Source: Geothrix sp.
Lineage (GTDB): Bacteria; Acidobacteriota; Holophagae; Holophagales; Holophagaceae
Direction: 5' to 3'
Assembly (NCBI GenBank): GCA_031292655.1
Contig: JARLGO010000415.1
Location: 1 to 36,245 of the forward strand
DNA length: 36,245 nt
The notes beneath the pieces are model-generated. The model was given only the letters and a program-made list of their open reading frames with translations, did not search any database and was not told where the DNA came from. The stretch's first letter is position 1. Every line of letters starts with the position of its first letter. Below, in pieces: positions 6,586 through 13,561 of the stretch. Both the position numbers and the translations under genes were made by a program.

Positions 6586-6981
6586 TTGAATCAGCTGCTG
6601 CAGGACCTGAACCTGCCCCGGCGCCCCATGGGCTACCTGAGCGCCCCCATGAGCGCCCCCGATGCCCTGACCCGCGCCAAGCACCGCTTCCTGGCCCTGG
6701 ACGCCTCCCATCACCTGTGGGAGGCCGAGATCCTGCACTACTGCCCCATGGCCAACGCACCCATCATCGGCACCTCCGATGTGCATTATGAGGTCTGGAT
6801 GGCCATGGACCTGGAGGTCCTGCGCCGCTGTGACTACATCCTGCTGGTGGGGGAATGGGGCACGAGCGCAGGGTGCCGCCGCGAGCTGGCCATGGCCCGG
6901 AGCCTGGGCAAGCCGGTCGTCTTCAACGTGGAGGACGCCATCACCCTGGATCGGGAACTGCTGGGACGGATCGTCTCGTGA
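6586..6981 (+). CDS. DUF4406 / nucleoside deoxyribosyltransferase-like protein
   Basis: The 131-residue product starts at TTG 6586 (GGGGGTG upstream) or possibly ATG 6628. The features GYLSAPMS near the start, HYEVWMAMDLEVLRRCDYIL in the middle and EWGTSAGCRRELAMARSLGK then PVVF fit the Rossmann-like fold of the nucleoside 2-deoxyribosyltransferase/DUF4406 group, with an acid in the E-x-GC-xxE segment. Members cleave or exchange N-glycosidic bonds of nucleosides or nucleotides, so a role in phage nucleotide metabolism is possible. The N-terminal part is shorter than usual and activity is not shown by the sequence. Confidence 0.6.
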   Translation: MNQLLQDLNLPRRPMGYLSAPMSAPDALTRAKHRFLALDASHHLWEAEILHYCPMANAPIIGTSDVHYEVWMAMDLEVLRRCDYILLVGEWGTSAGCRRELAMARSLGKPVVFNVEDAITLDRELLGRIVS

Positions 6982-7652
6982 CCAGCGAACCCGCCACCGC
7001 CCGGCCCTTGCCCTGCCTGATCCACATCCAGGGCGAGGACTACGTCTGGACCGAGGAGGGCGGCCTGGACCCCGCCGCCGTCCTCACACTCCGGCGGTTC
7101 ATCTGGCGCGAGGCCAAGCGCTACGCATCGGTCGGCCTCCGCTCCGGTTTGTCCCTGGAGGACCTGGCCCAGGAGGGGCAGCATGGCGCCCTGGTGGCCG
7201 CCCGTCGCTTCGATCCCACCAAGGGCCTCCGGTTCATCACCTATGCCGTCTGGTGGATCCGCGCCCGCATCCTGAACGCCCTGCGCAAGCACATGGTCTA
7301 CGTGCCGAAGGAAGTGGCCCGGGCCCTGCGCCAGAACGGCGGCCTGCCGCCCGTCTGCTCCCTCGATCTACCCCTGTTCGCCGACGGGACCACCCTCGGC
7401 CAATGCCTGGCCGGCGAATTCGACCAGACCACCACGGAAGCCCCGGTCGTGGCCCTGGAAGTCCGGCGCCTGGTCCGCAAACTCAAGCCCAGAGAGCAGC
7501 ACATCCTTGTCCGGCACTACGGCCTTGATGGCCAGCCTGCCGAAACCCTGGCCGCCGTCGCCGTCACCCTGGGCTTGAGCCGCGGGCGCGTCCGTCAACT
7601 GGAGAGCCAGGCTCTGGCCCAGCTCCGGAAAGTCATCGCCTTCAAAGGCTGA
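6978..7652 (+). CDS. Phage-encoded sigma-70-family factor
   Basis: This 224-residue protein starts at GTG 6978, overlapping the previous stop. Residues about 35-105 match sigma region 2: LSLEDLAQEGQHGALVAARR then FDPTKGLRFITYAVWWIRAR, including the core-binding helix and the -10-recognition W-W-IR pattern. Residues about 165-222 match region 4 (LKPREQHILVRHYGLDGQ, then LGLSRGRVRQLESQALAQLR), which reads -35 elements. No region 1.1 is present and region 3 is short. It would redirect host RNA polymerase to phage promoters. In Mu, middle and late transcription depend on Mor and C, and neither was seen here, so this gene is the best candidate for the late switch. Confidence 0.88.
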   Translation: MTSEPATARPLPCLIHIQGEDYVWTEEGGLDPAAVLTLRRFIWREAKRYASVGLRSGLSLEDLAQEGQHGALVAARRFDPTKGLRFITYAVWWIRARILNALRKHMVYVPKEVARALRQNGGLPPVCSLDLPLFADGTTLGQCLAGEFDQTTTEAPVVALEVRRLVRKLKPREQHILVRHYGLDGQPAETLAAVAVTLGLSRGRVRQLESQALAQLRKVIAFKG

Positions 7653-7664
7653 ATGGGAGGATTC

Positions 7665-7871
7665 ATGCCAGACGCAGAGGTTCAACACCGCCGCATTGCC
7701 CACGTCGAATTCAGCGGTCCAATGGCCACGAAAGTGATCCTCAATGATGGCTCTGAACTCGATGGGCTCATCAGGGTCGATGTCATAGGCCGTGAATGGG
7801 ATTTACCTTATTTCAAGATCGAGGGATACATCCAGGGGAAGCCTGAGCCCCAAGGCGGCTGCGATGACTAG
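7665..7871 (+). CDS. Small protein of unknown function
   Basis: The 68-residue product starts at ATG 7665, chosen over the in-frame ATG 7653 because GGGAGG lies four bases before 7665. It looks beta-rich (VEFSGPMATKVILNDGSELD) with an acidic centre. Its base composition is more AT-rich than its neighbours. No family recognised. Confidence 0.5.
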   Translation: MPDAEVQHRRIAHVEFSGPMATKVILNDGSELDGLIRVDVIGREWDLPYFKIEGYIQGKPEPQGGCDD

Positions 7872-8049
7872 TCAATTCGCAGTCCAGCTCACCATTGACG
7901 ACGCGATCCGGGAGCGCAAGCGCCAGGAACGCGCCGCCACACGGTCCACCCGGGACCAGCACCGTCAGCGCAAGGCCGCCACGGCCGGCTCGCCCCTGCT
8001 CCCCCTGGAATCCACCGAAGCCGAGACCGGCGAGGTGAACCATGGCTAA
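7864..8049 (+). CDS. Small basic protein of unknown function
   Basis: The 61-residue product starts at ATG 7864, overlapping the previous gene by eight bases. It is highly charged (DDAIRERKRQERAATRSTRD) and probably helical, which would suit nucleic-acid contact. Nothing more can be said from the sequence. Confidence 0.45.
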   Translation: MTSQFAVQLTIDDAIRERKRQERAATRSTRDQHRQRKAATAGSPLLPLESTEAETGEVNHG

Positions 8050-8274
8050 GCCTTGGGCCGAGGGTGAACACGTCCGCTGGCGCACCACCCCGCTGGGGGA
8101 GAGCGCCCACATCAAGGGCGGCAAGTGCGTGGGCTCCTATTGGGCGGGGGGGGGGGCAAATTCTTTGCCAACTACCACCGTGTCGAGCGGTTTGCGGGCC
8201 CCTTCAACGGCCCTTCCGAGGCCCGCGGCTGGGTGGACGACCAGGCCCGGCTTGAGTTCCAGGAGAAGCGATGA
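8042..8274 (+). pseudogene. Small early protein broken or switched by an 11-G tract
   Basis: The gene starts at ATG 8042 (MAKPWAEGEHVRWRTTPLGE). At 8146..8156 a run of eleven G residues interrupts the natural frame. As written, translation continues to 8290 with an unlikely sequence rich in S, P and T. With one more or two fewer G residues it instead reads KFFANYHRVERFAGPF and ends at TGA 8272..8274, overlapping the next ATG as ATGA, the same coupling used by its neighbours. The second reading is plainly the ancestral one. It may be a true mutation, a slippage-based switch or a sequencing error. No function recognised. Confidence 0.7.
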
Positions 8275-8498
8275 CCCCAGCCGCGCCTGACCTCATCACC
8301 TGTCCCGCCTGCCAAGGCTGGGGCGCCCTTCTTGAGGGCAAGACCGGCACCGTCCCCTGCGCCTTCTGCCAGGGCGAGGGCACCGTCGAGGCCCGCGAGG
8401 AGGCCCCTGCGCTCCTCGTCGTCGTCTGCCTGGCCGTGATGCTCTGCCTGGTGGTGGCGGGGGTCTATCTCCTCGACGCCATCGTGGGAACGTCATGA
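8271..8498 (+). CDS. Small membrane protein with DnaJ-type zinc motif
   Basis: The 75-residue protein has two CxxCxGxG-like repeats, CPACQGWG and CAFCQGEG, as in the zinc-binding region of DnaJ. They are followed by one hydrophobic transmembrane segment near the C-terminus (LLVVVCLAVMLCLVVAGVYL). The zinc domain would probably lie in the cytoplasm. It is coupled at both ends by ATGA overlaps. Its role is unknown. Confidence 0.7.
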   Translation: MTPAAPDLITCPACQGWGALLEGKTGTVPCAFCQGEGTVEAREEAPALLVVVCLAVMLCLVVAGVYLLDAIVGTS

Positions 8499-9271
8499 GC
8501 GAGAACGCCCGCATCCGCGAGGTCCGCCAGGAACTGGCCGAGCTGCGCGACCCCGGCGCCCAGGACGGCCCCGGCCACGACCTCTTCCTGCTTCTCCAGA
8601 AGAGCTACCTCGAGGAGTTGGAGCTGCTCGGGGCGCCCATTCAGCCGGAGGAGCCTCGCCGGCCCCTACCACATCTGGCCCGCATCCCGGTCAAACCTGC
8701 AACAAACCCGGCCATTCCCGCACCAAAGCCGCCCGTTTCTGCAACGCAGCCGGAGGCCTTGGATCCGACGCCAACCCAGGAGGTGCGTCATGCCGACAGC
8801 CCCGGTAACGCCGGGGCACCTGGCGCCTCTTCCATTCCAGAGATCCCCATGCCCAAGCAGGCCGCCAAGACCGACGAAGAAAAGGCCGCCGCGAAGCGCG
8901 AGTACCAGCGCCGCTGGTATGCCAAGAAGCATCCCAAGGTCCCGTCCAAGCAAAGTGCCCCCCCCCAGCAGTTCGCCGATGCCCTGGAAGGGCTGGACGC
9001 CGCCTTGCGCACCCTGCCTGAGGCCGAACCGATGGTCATTGACCGCACGGGCCACGGTACGCCACTTCGGGCCCTGGGCACCTACCCTCCACCACAAGAA
9101 GCCATTCCCGAAGCCGCCAAGCGCCTGCGCACCCTCCGTGCCCAGGCGCTGGAGATCCTGCCCCTTTGCGAGGGCCTGTCCCGCGAGGACGGCTATGCCG
9201 TGCGCCATCAGATCGACCTCCTGGCTGATGTGCTGGCCATGGGTGACCGGATTGCCCGGGAGGCGTCATGA
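8495..9271 (+). CDS. Charged helical protein of unknown function
   Basis: The 258-residue product has an N-terminal coiled-coil-like region (IREVRQELAELRDP), a proline/alanine-rich linker at about 50-110, a basic block (AAAKREYQRRWYAKKHPK) near 130-150 and a helical C-terminal domain at about 160-258. The basic block resembles short DNA-binding segments in phage proteins, so DNA binding is possible. A C9 run at 8958..8966 is in frame. No family assigned. Confidence 0.65.
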   Translation: MSENARIREVRQELAELRDPGAQDGPGHDLFLLLQKSYLEELELLGAPIQPEEPRRPLPHLARIPVKPATNPAIPAPKPPVSATQPEALDPTPTQEVRHADSPGNAGAPGASSIPEIPMPKQAAKTDEEKAAAKREYQRRWYAKKHPKVPSKQSAPPQQFADALEGLDAALRTLPEAEPMVIDRTGHGTPLRALGTYPPPQEAIPEAAKRLRTLRAQALEILPLCEGLSREDGYAVRHQIDLLADVLAMGDRIAREAS

Positions 9272-9537
9272 AGGCCCTCTACACCCGCCGCATGCCCCAC
9301 AAGACCAACCATCTGCCCGTGGGCATCTCCACCACCTGGCGGAAGCGGAAGGGGCGGCGCCCCTACCTCGAATTCCAGGTGCTCTGGGCCGACCGGCGGG
9401 GGAAAGCCAAGATCCGCCACTTCTATGTGGGCGTCGATCCCACCCACATCCGCCTGCGCCTGGAGCTGGCGCGAGCCATCGCCTTCCGCCGCGCCTATGA
9501 ACTCACCCGCCCGCCCTTCACCCGCCAAGCCGCCTGA
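9268..9537 (+). CDS. Small AP2-like DNA-binding protein (tentative)
   Basis: The 89-residue basic protein has the pattern RKRKGRRPYLEFQVLW, RRGKAKIRHFYVG and a C-terminal helix LRLELARAIAFRRAYEL. Three beta-strands followed by one helix is the layout of AP2/integrase arm-type DNA-binding domains, which phages often carry as stand-alone small proteins. It overlaps the previous stop by ATGA. The fold call is from pattern only. Confidence 0.55.
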   Translation: MKALYTRRMPHKTNHLPVGISTTWRKRKGRRPYLEFQVLWADRRGKAKIRHFYVGVDPTHIRLRLELARAIAFRRAYELTRPPFTRQAA

Positions 9538-9548
9538 AAGGAACTCCC

Positions 9549-9782
9549 ATGCAGGAATGCCGTACCGAAGACTCCCCCACCAAGCCCCTGGCCGCCATGC
9601 CCGAAGGCCCGAACAGCCGAAGCCTCCGCCGCGCTGGCCTCGTGCAGGCCGTGCTGGAGGTCATGGCCACGCCCCTGACCCTGAGGAAGCGCCCGGACCA
9701 ATCTGAGCCCCAGGAGACCCTGCGGGCCATGAACCGCCACGAGCGCCGCAAGGAAGCTGCGCTGGCGAGGAGGGGGCGATGA
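9549..9782 (+). CDS. Small protein of unknown function
   Basis: The 77-residue product has a GGAACTCCC leader and ATG 9549. The C-terminal part (RAMNRHERRKEAALARRGR) is strongly basic and helical. No family recognised. It overlaps the next gene by ATGA. Confidence 0.5.
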   Translation: MQECRTEDSPTKPLAAMPEGPNSRSLRRAGLVQAVLEVMATPLTLRKRPDQSEPQETLRAMNRHERRKEAALARRGR

Positions 9783-10348
9783 GCTTCTTCCGCATGAATT
9801 CCATCGTGGTAGAAGCCTTCTGTTGGACTGGCGACATTGACCAGGCCGAAGATTCCGAGTGGGCTATCGCCGCCATCAAGGCTGGAAAGATCGTCTTTTA
9901 CATGGTGGGAAGCCCTGAGGTCCGCATGATCATCACGGCCATGGAAGGCGTGATGGAAGCGACCCCTGGCGACTACATCATCAAGGGAGTGAAGGGCGAG
10001 ATCTATCCCTGCAAGCCCGACATCTTCCAGATCATCTATAAGCCGGTTGATGCGCAGCATCCGGCGGAACGCATCCAAGCTGCGATCCGGGAGCTGATCC
10101 TCGCTTGCGCGAATATGGAGGCCATCCACGCGGCACAGGACATCCTTGCCTGTCGGTTTTACAAGGCCGATGGGTCCTACGAGGTGCTAGAGAGCGCCGA
10201 GGCCGTGATCACACGCCGGAAGGAATGCGCCGCCACCCTTCAGGACCAGGCCGCCGAGATCGCCACGCTCCGCCACGACCTGGCCAACGCCCAGCAGATC
10301 GCCATCACTGCGACAGAGCTTCTCCATCTGGAGCGGGCCCATGATTGA
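9779..10348 (+). CDS. Phage protein with PGDYIIKGVKGEIYPC motif
   Basis: The 189-residue product contains, at about residues 62-82, the block PGDYIIKGVKGEIYPCKPDI, which is a widespread motif in small tailed-phage proteins of unknown function. The second half is mostly helical with a coiled-coil-like end (AAEIATLRHDLANAQQIAIT). It belongs to a run of genes (9779..11670) that is somewhat less GC-rich than the transposition and head genes, suggesting separate acquisition. Confidence 0.65.
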   Translation: MSFFRMNSIVVEAFCWTGDIDQAEDSEWAIAAIKAGKIVFYMVGSPEVRMIITAMEGVMEATPGDYIIKGVKGEIYPCKPDIFQIIYKPVDAQHPAERIQAAIRELILACANMEAIHAAQDILACRFYKADGSYEVLESAEAVITRRKECAATLQDQAAEIATLRHDLANAQQIAITATELLHLERAHD

Positions 10349-10871
10349 CCTCGCCCTCATCGCGCCCCGTCCGGACGGGAAATACTCCACGAACCTCTGG
10401 CGGCACCTGAAGAAGCATGCGCTTCGCTACGGCCTCCAGGTGTTTCAGCGCACCGGGAGCTTCATTGACGGTTCCCCCACCGATCCGAAGGACTGGCATA
10501 TGGGCGACGTTTGGATTGGGGAAAACCCCGACCCAGGTTGGATCCATGGCCACACCCTTCGGGAACTTGTCCAGGACAGGTGCAGCTCCATGGGCTGGGC
10601 CATTCCTTTGGGGATCGGCGGCTTCAGGGAGATCACCGAGGAGTTCTGGGCGACCTACCTCCGCATCGGGCGCTGCGCTTGGGACCGTCGCCACTTCGAT
10701 TTCATGCGGAATAACGAACACCGCTTCACCATCGTGGGCGCCACCCGCCGCTGCAACTGGTGTGGGGAATGGCAGCGCTTGCAGGTGAAGAAGCACGTCC
10801 GTATCGCCCGGGACCAGGTCTGGGTTCCCCAACAGCGGCTGGGGGCGCCCATGCCCAACGCCATCAGGTGA
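10341..10871 (+). CDS. Protein of unknown function with a CxxC pair
   Basis: The 176-residue product overlaps the previous gene by eight bases. It is rich in tryptophan and aromatic residues (KDWHMGDVWIGENPDPGWIH) and holds CNWCGEW near residue 140, which could be half of a metal site. No recognised family. Confidence 0.55.
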   Translation: MIDLALIAPRPDGKYSTNLWRHLKKHALRYGLQVFQRTGSFIDGSPTDPKDWHMGDVWIGENPDPGWIHGHTLRELVQDRCSSMGWAIPLGIGGFREITEEFWATYLRIGRCAWDRRHFDFMRNNEHRFTIVGATRRCNWCGEWQRLQVKKHVRIARDQVWVPQQRLGAPMPNAIR

Positions 10872-10874
10872 GCC

Positions 10875-11060
10875 ATGCCCCTTCCTGAGCACCTCCAAGC
10901 CATGGCCAAGGCCCTAAGGGATCGCGTGGATGGCCTTCCACCCCAAGAGCAGGCCCCGATCTTCGCGGCGCTCTGCATCATTCGAGCCACGGTGCGGGCC
11001 CTTGGCGAGCCCGGGCAGATCGCCCTGGCCATCGCCGCCGCTGAATTCGCCGCCGAATAG
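10875..11060 (+). CDS. 61-residue helical protein of unknown function
   Basis: It starts at ATG 10875, four bases after the preceding stop. The product is alanine-rich and helical (PIFAALCIIRATVRALGEPG) without a clear membrane segment. Nothing recognised. Confidence 0.45.
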   Translation: MPLPEHLQAMAKALRDRVDGLPPQEQAPIFAALCIIRATVRALGEPGQIALAIAAAEFAAE

Positions 11061-11079
11061 CGGCCCTCCAGGAGATCCC

Positions 11080-11400
11080 ATGTTCGCGCTAGTACGAGAA
11101 GCCTATGCACTGGTCAAGAAGCAGAAGGCGGAGCGCGTCGAGCGCCTCGAAAAGGCCGCCATCGCCAAGGCCTTCAATGATCGCTACACCTACCGGAAAC
11201 CGTGGGTCAAGGGCCTGCCGCGGCTCCCAGGCAGCGGCATGTTCGGCATCACCCCCGAGGGCGGCTACGCCTGGATGTGCCCCGAGTGCAACCGCATCCA
11301 CCATCCCGTAGAGTCCTCTGTCTTCTCTGGAATCCAATACCCGGCCTGCTGTCGATGGCCAGAGGGACATCGGTTCTATGACGAAATCAGGACCACGTAA
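11080..11400 (+). CDS. Small putative zinc-binding protein
   Basis: The 106-residue product starts at ATG 11080 with AGGAG upstream; the open frame extends to 10930 but that part overlaps the previous gene. A basic N-terminal helix (LVKKQKAERVERLEKAA) is followed by CPECNRIHHP and a later CC pair, which together could hold a zinc ion. Function unknown. Confidence 0.55.
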   Translation: MFALVREAYALVKKQKAERVERLEKAAIAKAFNDRYTYRKPWVKGLPRLPGSGMFGITPEGGYAWMCPECNRIHHPVESSVFSGIQYPACCRWPEGHRFYDEIRTT

Positions 11401-11418
11401 CGCGACCCAGGAGCCCAC

Positions 11419-11667
11419 ATGAACGACTCGCCCACCATCAAGGTCCTCTACTCCTGCCACAAATGTGGCATCAAGGACCGGCCCGTCCTGATCCCTGAAC
11501 GCCGGTTCGATGAGCCCATCACCAAATGGGTGGGTGACTTCGTGCCCAGATGCCTCTACCTCGACCACCTGATCGTCAGCCCCGGCTGCCGAATCGACAG
11601 CTTCTCCGAGGTCAAGATCCCCCTGCCTCCAGGCGAAGACTCCATCGGTTTCGCGACGGGGAACTAG
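11419..11667 (+). CDS. Small putative zinc-ribbon protein
   Basis: The 82-residue product has SCHKCGIKDRPVLIPERR near its start and later cysteines at RCLYLDH and PGCRID, a spacing that could form a zinc ribbon. A CAGGAG ribosome site precedes the ATG. It lies next to another small cysteine-containing gene. No function assigned. Confidence 0.5.
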   Translation: MNDSPTIKVLYSCHKCGIKDRPVLIPERRFDEPITKWVGDFVPRCLYLDHLIVSPGCRIDSFSEVKIPLPPGEDSIGFATGN

Positions 11668-11671
11668 GGCC

Positions 11672-12067
11672 ATGACCGCCTTCCTCTCGATCAAGGATCA
11701 GAAGCGCGAGGCGCGGCAGAAGGCTGCGTCCGCCAAGGTCCCCCTCGCCACCCGGGTGGCTTTCATGGACGCCTGGCTCGCCTCAAAAGACTTCTCCATG
11801 AAGGACCTCGCCAAGGCCCAAGGGATTTCCGAGGACGCGGCCTGGGGCATCCTGAGCCATCCTCCTAGCTACAAACAAAGGCGGAGGCTGGAGGCCGATG
11901 CATTGCCTTTGGCCACCCGCCAGGCCTTCCTGGATGCCATGAAGGCAGGCCGGACTATGGGAGAAGCCTGCACGGCCACTGGGATCTCAACGGATGCGGG
12001 GATCTCGCTCCTGGCCCGTGCTTTCAAACGCCGCACCCACTACGACCTCGACTGGGTGGCGAAATGA
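11672..12067 (+). CDS. Tandem HTH-like repeat protein
   Basis: The 131-residue protein contains two related units. Unit one, about residues 24-62, reads PLATRVAFMDAWL, then FSMKDLAKAQGISEDAAWGI. Unit two, about residues 75-112, reads PLATRQAFLDAMKAG, then RTMGEACTATGISTDAGISL. Each looks like a helix-turn-helix of the kind found in small phage regulators, and the duplication is recent enough that PLATR is unchanged. DNA binding is likely; the target is unknown. It overlaps the following gp16-like gene by ATGA. Confidence 0.65.
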   Translation: MTAFLSIKDQKREARQKAASAKVPLATRVAFMDAWLASKDFSMKDLAKAQGISEDAAWGILSHPPSYKQRRRLEADALPLATRQAFLDAMKAGRTMGEACTATGISTDAGISLLARAFKRRTHYDLDWVAK

Positions 12068-12546
12068 GCACCCCGCTCCAGATCAAGATCATCCACACGC
12101 TGCGGGGGCAGATCCCGGGGCTGGCCGAGGACGACACCTACCGGGATTTCCTGGAGAACGTGGCCGGGAAGCGCAGCAGCAAGGACCTGAGCGAGTACGA
12201 GGCCCGGCAGGTGCTGCGGGCGCTGGAGCAGCTGCGGGGGCACAAGCCGGTCAAGACCAAGCCCATGGCGCCCCAGGACGAGCCCAAGGCCCGGCTCATC
12301 GGGCGGCTGCTGAGGGAGGCCTACAACGCGGGCTGGGACCAGCCCCAGGCGGCCGGCCCCTTCGATGCCAGCGAGACCGGACGCCGGGCGCGGGTGCGCG
12401 AGCGCGTGGTGGCCTGGCTGAAGACCAACCATCCTCACATCCACGGCACCCCCCAGCGCCTGGAGGCCTGGCCCATGGAGGCCCTCCAGCACCTGGTGGA
12501 GCACCTCAAAGGCGTCGCCGGTGCCCAGCGGCGCTGGAAGCGGTAG
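12064..12546 (+). CDS. Mu gp16/GemA-like regulatory protein (DUF1018)
   Basis: The 160-residue product begins IKIIHTLRGQIPGLAEDDTY, followed by a segment on conditions of processing (RDFLENVAGKRSSKDLSEYE), a basic linker and a C-terminal half with LLREAYNAGWD and LKTNH. This architecture matches the DUF1018/gp16 family at the end of the early region in Mu-like phages. GemA of Mu has been linked to modulation of host gene expression and DNA supercoiling. The gene ends at TAG inside the first copy of the 41-bp repeat described below. Confidence 0.8.
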   Translation: MSTPLQIKIIHTLRGQIPGLAEDDTYRDFLENVAGKRSSKDLSEYEARQVLRALEQLRGHKPVKTKPMAPQDEPKARLIGRLLREAYNAGWDQPQAAGPFDASETGRRARVRERVVAWLKTNHPHIHGTPQRLEAWPMEALQHLVEHLKGVAGAQRRWKR

Positions 12547-12577
12547 GATGGGCGGCAAACATAAGGGGGAAGACATG
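12537..12577 (+). repeat. 41-bp direct repeat, copy 1
   Basis: GAAGCGGTAGGAT, GGGC, CAAACA and AAGGG blocks occur in the same order as in copy 2 at 12798..12839, with most positions identical and a one-base gap. The repeat contains the stop of the gp16-like gene, a ribosome site and the ATG at 12575. Confidence 0.8.
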
Positions 12578-12799
12578 TCGGGAGGATGCACGGTGAAAAT
12601 CCAAGTTGAGTTTCTGAACTCGCCTAGCAGGGAGCCAGAAATTCACTCTGTTTCGCGTGTTCCAGTGGTTAATGAAACCCTTGTTACCGAACATGAGGAT
12701 TTCGATGTGAAACGGGTTACACATTGCCTCGATGCAGAAGACGGCTATTGCTCCGCCATTGTCCATGTGAAGAAGCGGGCGGATATCAACGTTGATTGA
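12575..12799 (+). CDS. Small protein on an AT-richer repeat-bounded cassette
   Basis: The 74-residue product starts at ATG 12575 (AGGGGGAA upstream); GTG 12592 with GGAGG before it is an alternative. It looks beta-rich (VKIQVEFLNSPSREPEIHSV) and contains two cysteines. Base composition is clearly lower in GC than the phage average. The 41-bp repeat lies at its start and again right after its end, so the gene looks like a moron-type cassette. No family recognised. Confidence 0.55.
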   Translation: MSGGCTVKIQVEFLNSPSREPEIHSVSRVPVVNETLVTEHEDFDVKRVTHCLDAEDGYCSAIVHVKKRADINVD

Positions 12800-12839
12800 A
12801 GCGGTAGGATTGGGCACCAAACACAAGGGAGGAACCATG
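12798..12839 (+). repeat. 41-bp direct repeat, copy 2
   Basis: This repeats 12537..12577, again ending in a ribosome site and ATG (12837), the start of the secreted protein gene. Recombination between the two copies would precisely delete the 12575..12799 gene and leave the flanking genes intact. Confidence 0.8.
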
Positions 12840-13223
12840 CGACAGCGAGCATTGATGGCCGTGGTCATGGCCTGTGGGTTGATGGGTGGGCTTTCAGCCA
12901 AACCCTCAGCCAAGACGCCAGAGGTGCAACGGCTGGAGACCTTCAACGACCTGGAGTCAGACAACGTCGACAAGGCCTACTTCCGGGGCGTTCAGCAGGC
13001 CGGAGACAAGGTCGTCATCCGGATCGCGGACCGTTGGCACCTGCTTTCCAAGGACCGGCGCGAGGCGCTGGCCAAGGGCATGTTCAAGCGGTGGTTCATG
13101 CTCGGCGCCCCACTGGGCCTTCATGAGAAGCCAGGCGCTTACCATTTCGAGTTCCGCCATGCCGAGAGCGACCGGCTGCTGGCGACCTGGGATGGGCTGT
13201 CGGGGTTGTCCTTGAAGGACTAG
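12837..13223 (+). CDS. Putative exported protein of unknown function
   Basis: The 128-residue product has a classic Sec signal peptide: basic start MRQR, hydrophobic ALMAVVMACGLMGGL and a probable cleavage after LSA. The mature part is about 105 residues, mixed alpha/beta (VVIRIADRWHLLSKDRREAL), with no recognised domain. It follows the cassette and precedes a strong terminator, so it is the last gene of the early/middle transcript. Such a protein could act in the envelope, for instance in lysogenic conversion; that is inference only. Confidence 0.65.
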   Translation: MRQRALMAVVMACGLMGGLSAKPSAKTPEVQRLETFNDLESDNVDKAYFRGVQQAGDKVVIRIADRWHLLSKDRREALAKGMFKRWFMLGAPLGLHEKPGAYHFEFRHAESDRLLATWDGLSGLSLKD

Positions 13224-13250
13224 CCGTTTCCAATCTTTATGACATCCCAT

Positions 13251-13274
13251 AGCCCCGCCCACGCGGGGCTTTTT
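13251..13274 (+). terminator. Rho-independent terminator of the early/middle operon
   Basis: AGCCCCGC and GCGGGGCT form an 8-bp stem with a four-base loop (CCAC), followed directly by four more T residues. It lies 28 bp after the stop of the exported protein gene. The T-run faces rightward transcription, so it ends the plus-strand operon before the convergent leftward gene. Confidence 0.9.
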
Positions 13275-13561
13275 CATGCCGGGACGGGGAATACCAGGCC
13301 TTCGTTGATGAGCCGTTCCACGTCCACCGGGCAGACCAGGACACGCCGGCCACCCTTACGGCCCTTGCGCTGCCAGATTCGGACGCGGGGGGCCTCGGGA
13401 GCGCAGTAGGTAGCTCGGAAGGCGTCCGGGGTCATCTGCATGCGTGCGGCGGCCTCTTTGGGGGTGAGCCATTCACCCAAGGGGGGTAGCTCCGCCAGGT
13501 CGTCGAAAGGCAGCCGGACCATGGCCGCCTGCCGCTTATCTTCCTGGAAGTGTGCCCGCAT
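13274..13561 (-). CDS. Leftward MerR/excisionase-like DNA-binding protein
   Basis: The 95-residue product contains LTPKEAAARMQMTPDAFRAT at about residues 32-51, the pattern of the winged-helix family that includes excisionases and MerR-like small regulators. A basic wing (RIWQRKGRKGGRRVLV) and VDVERLI follow. Apart from the repressor it is the only phage gene on the minus strand. It is divergent from the late operon, so it may regulate the region 13562..13807. M15 is an alternative start. Confidence 0.72.
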   Translation of the reverse strand: MRAHFQEDKRQAAMVRLPFDDLAELPPLGEWLTPKEAAARMQMTPDAFRATYCAPEAPRVRIWQRKGRKGGRRVLVCPVDVERLINEGLVFPVPA

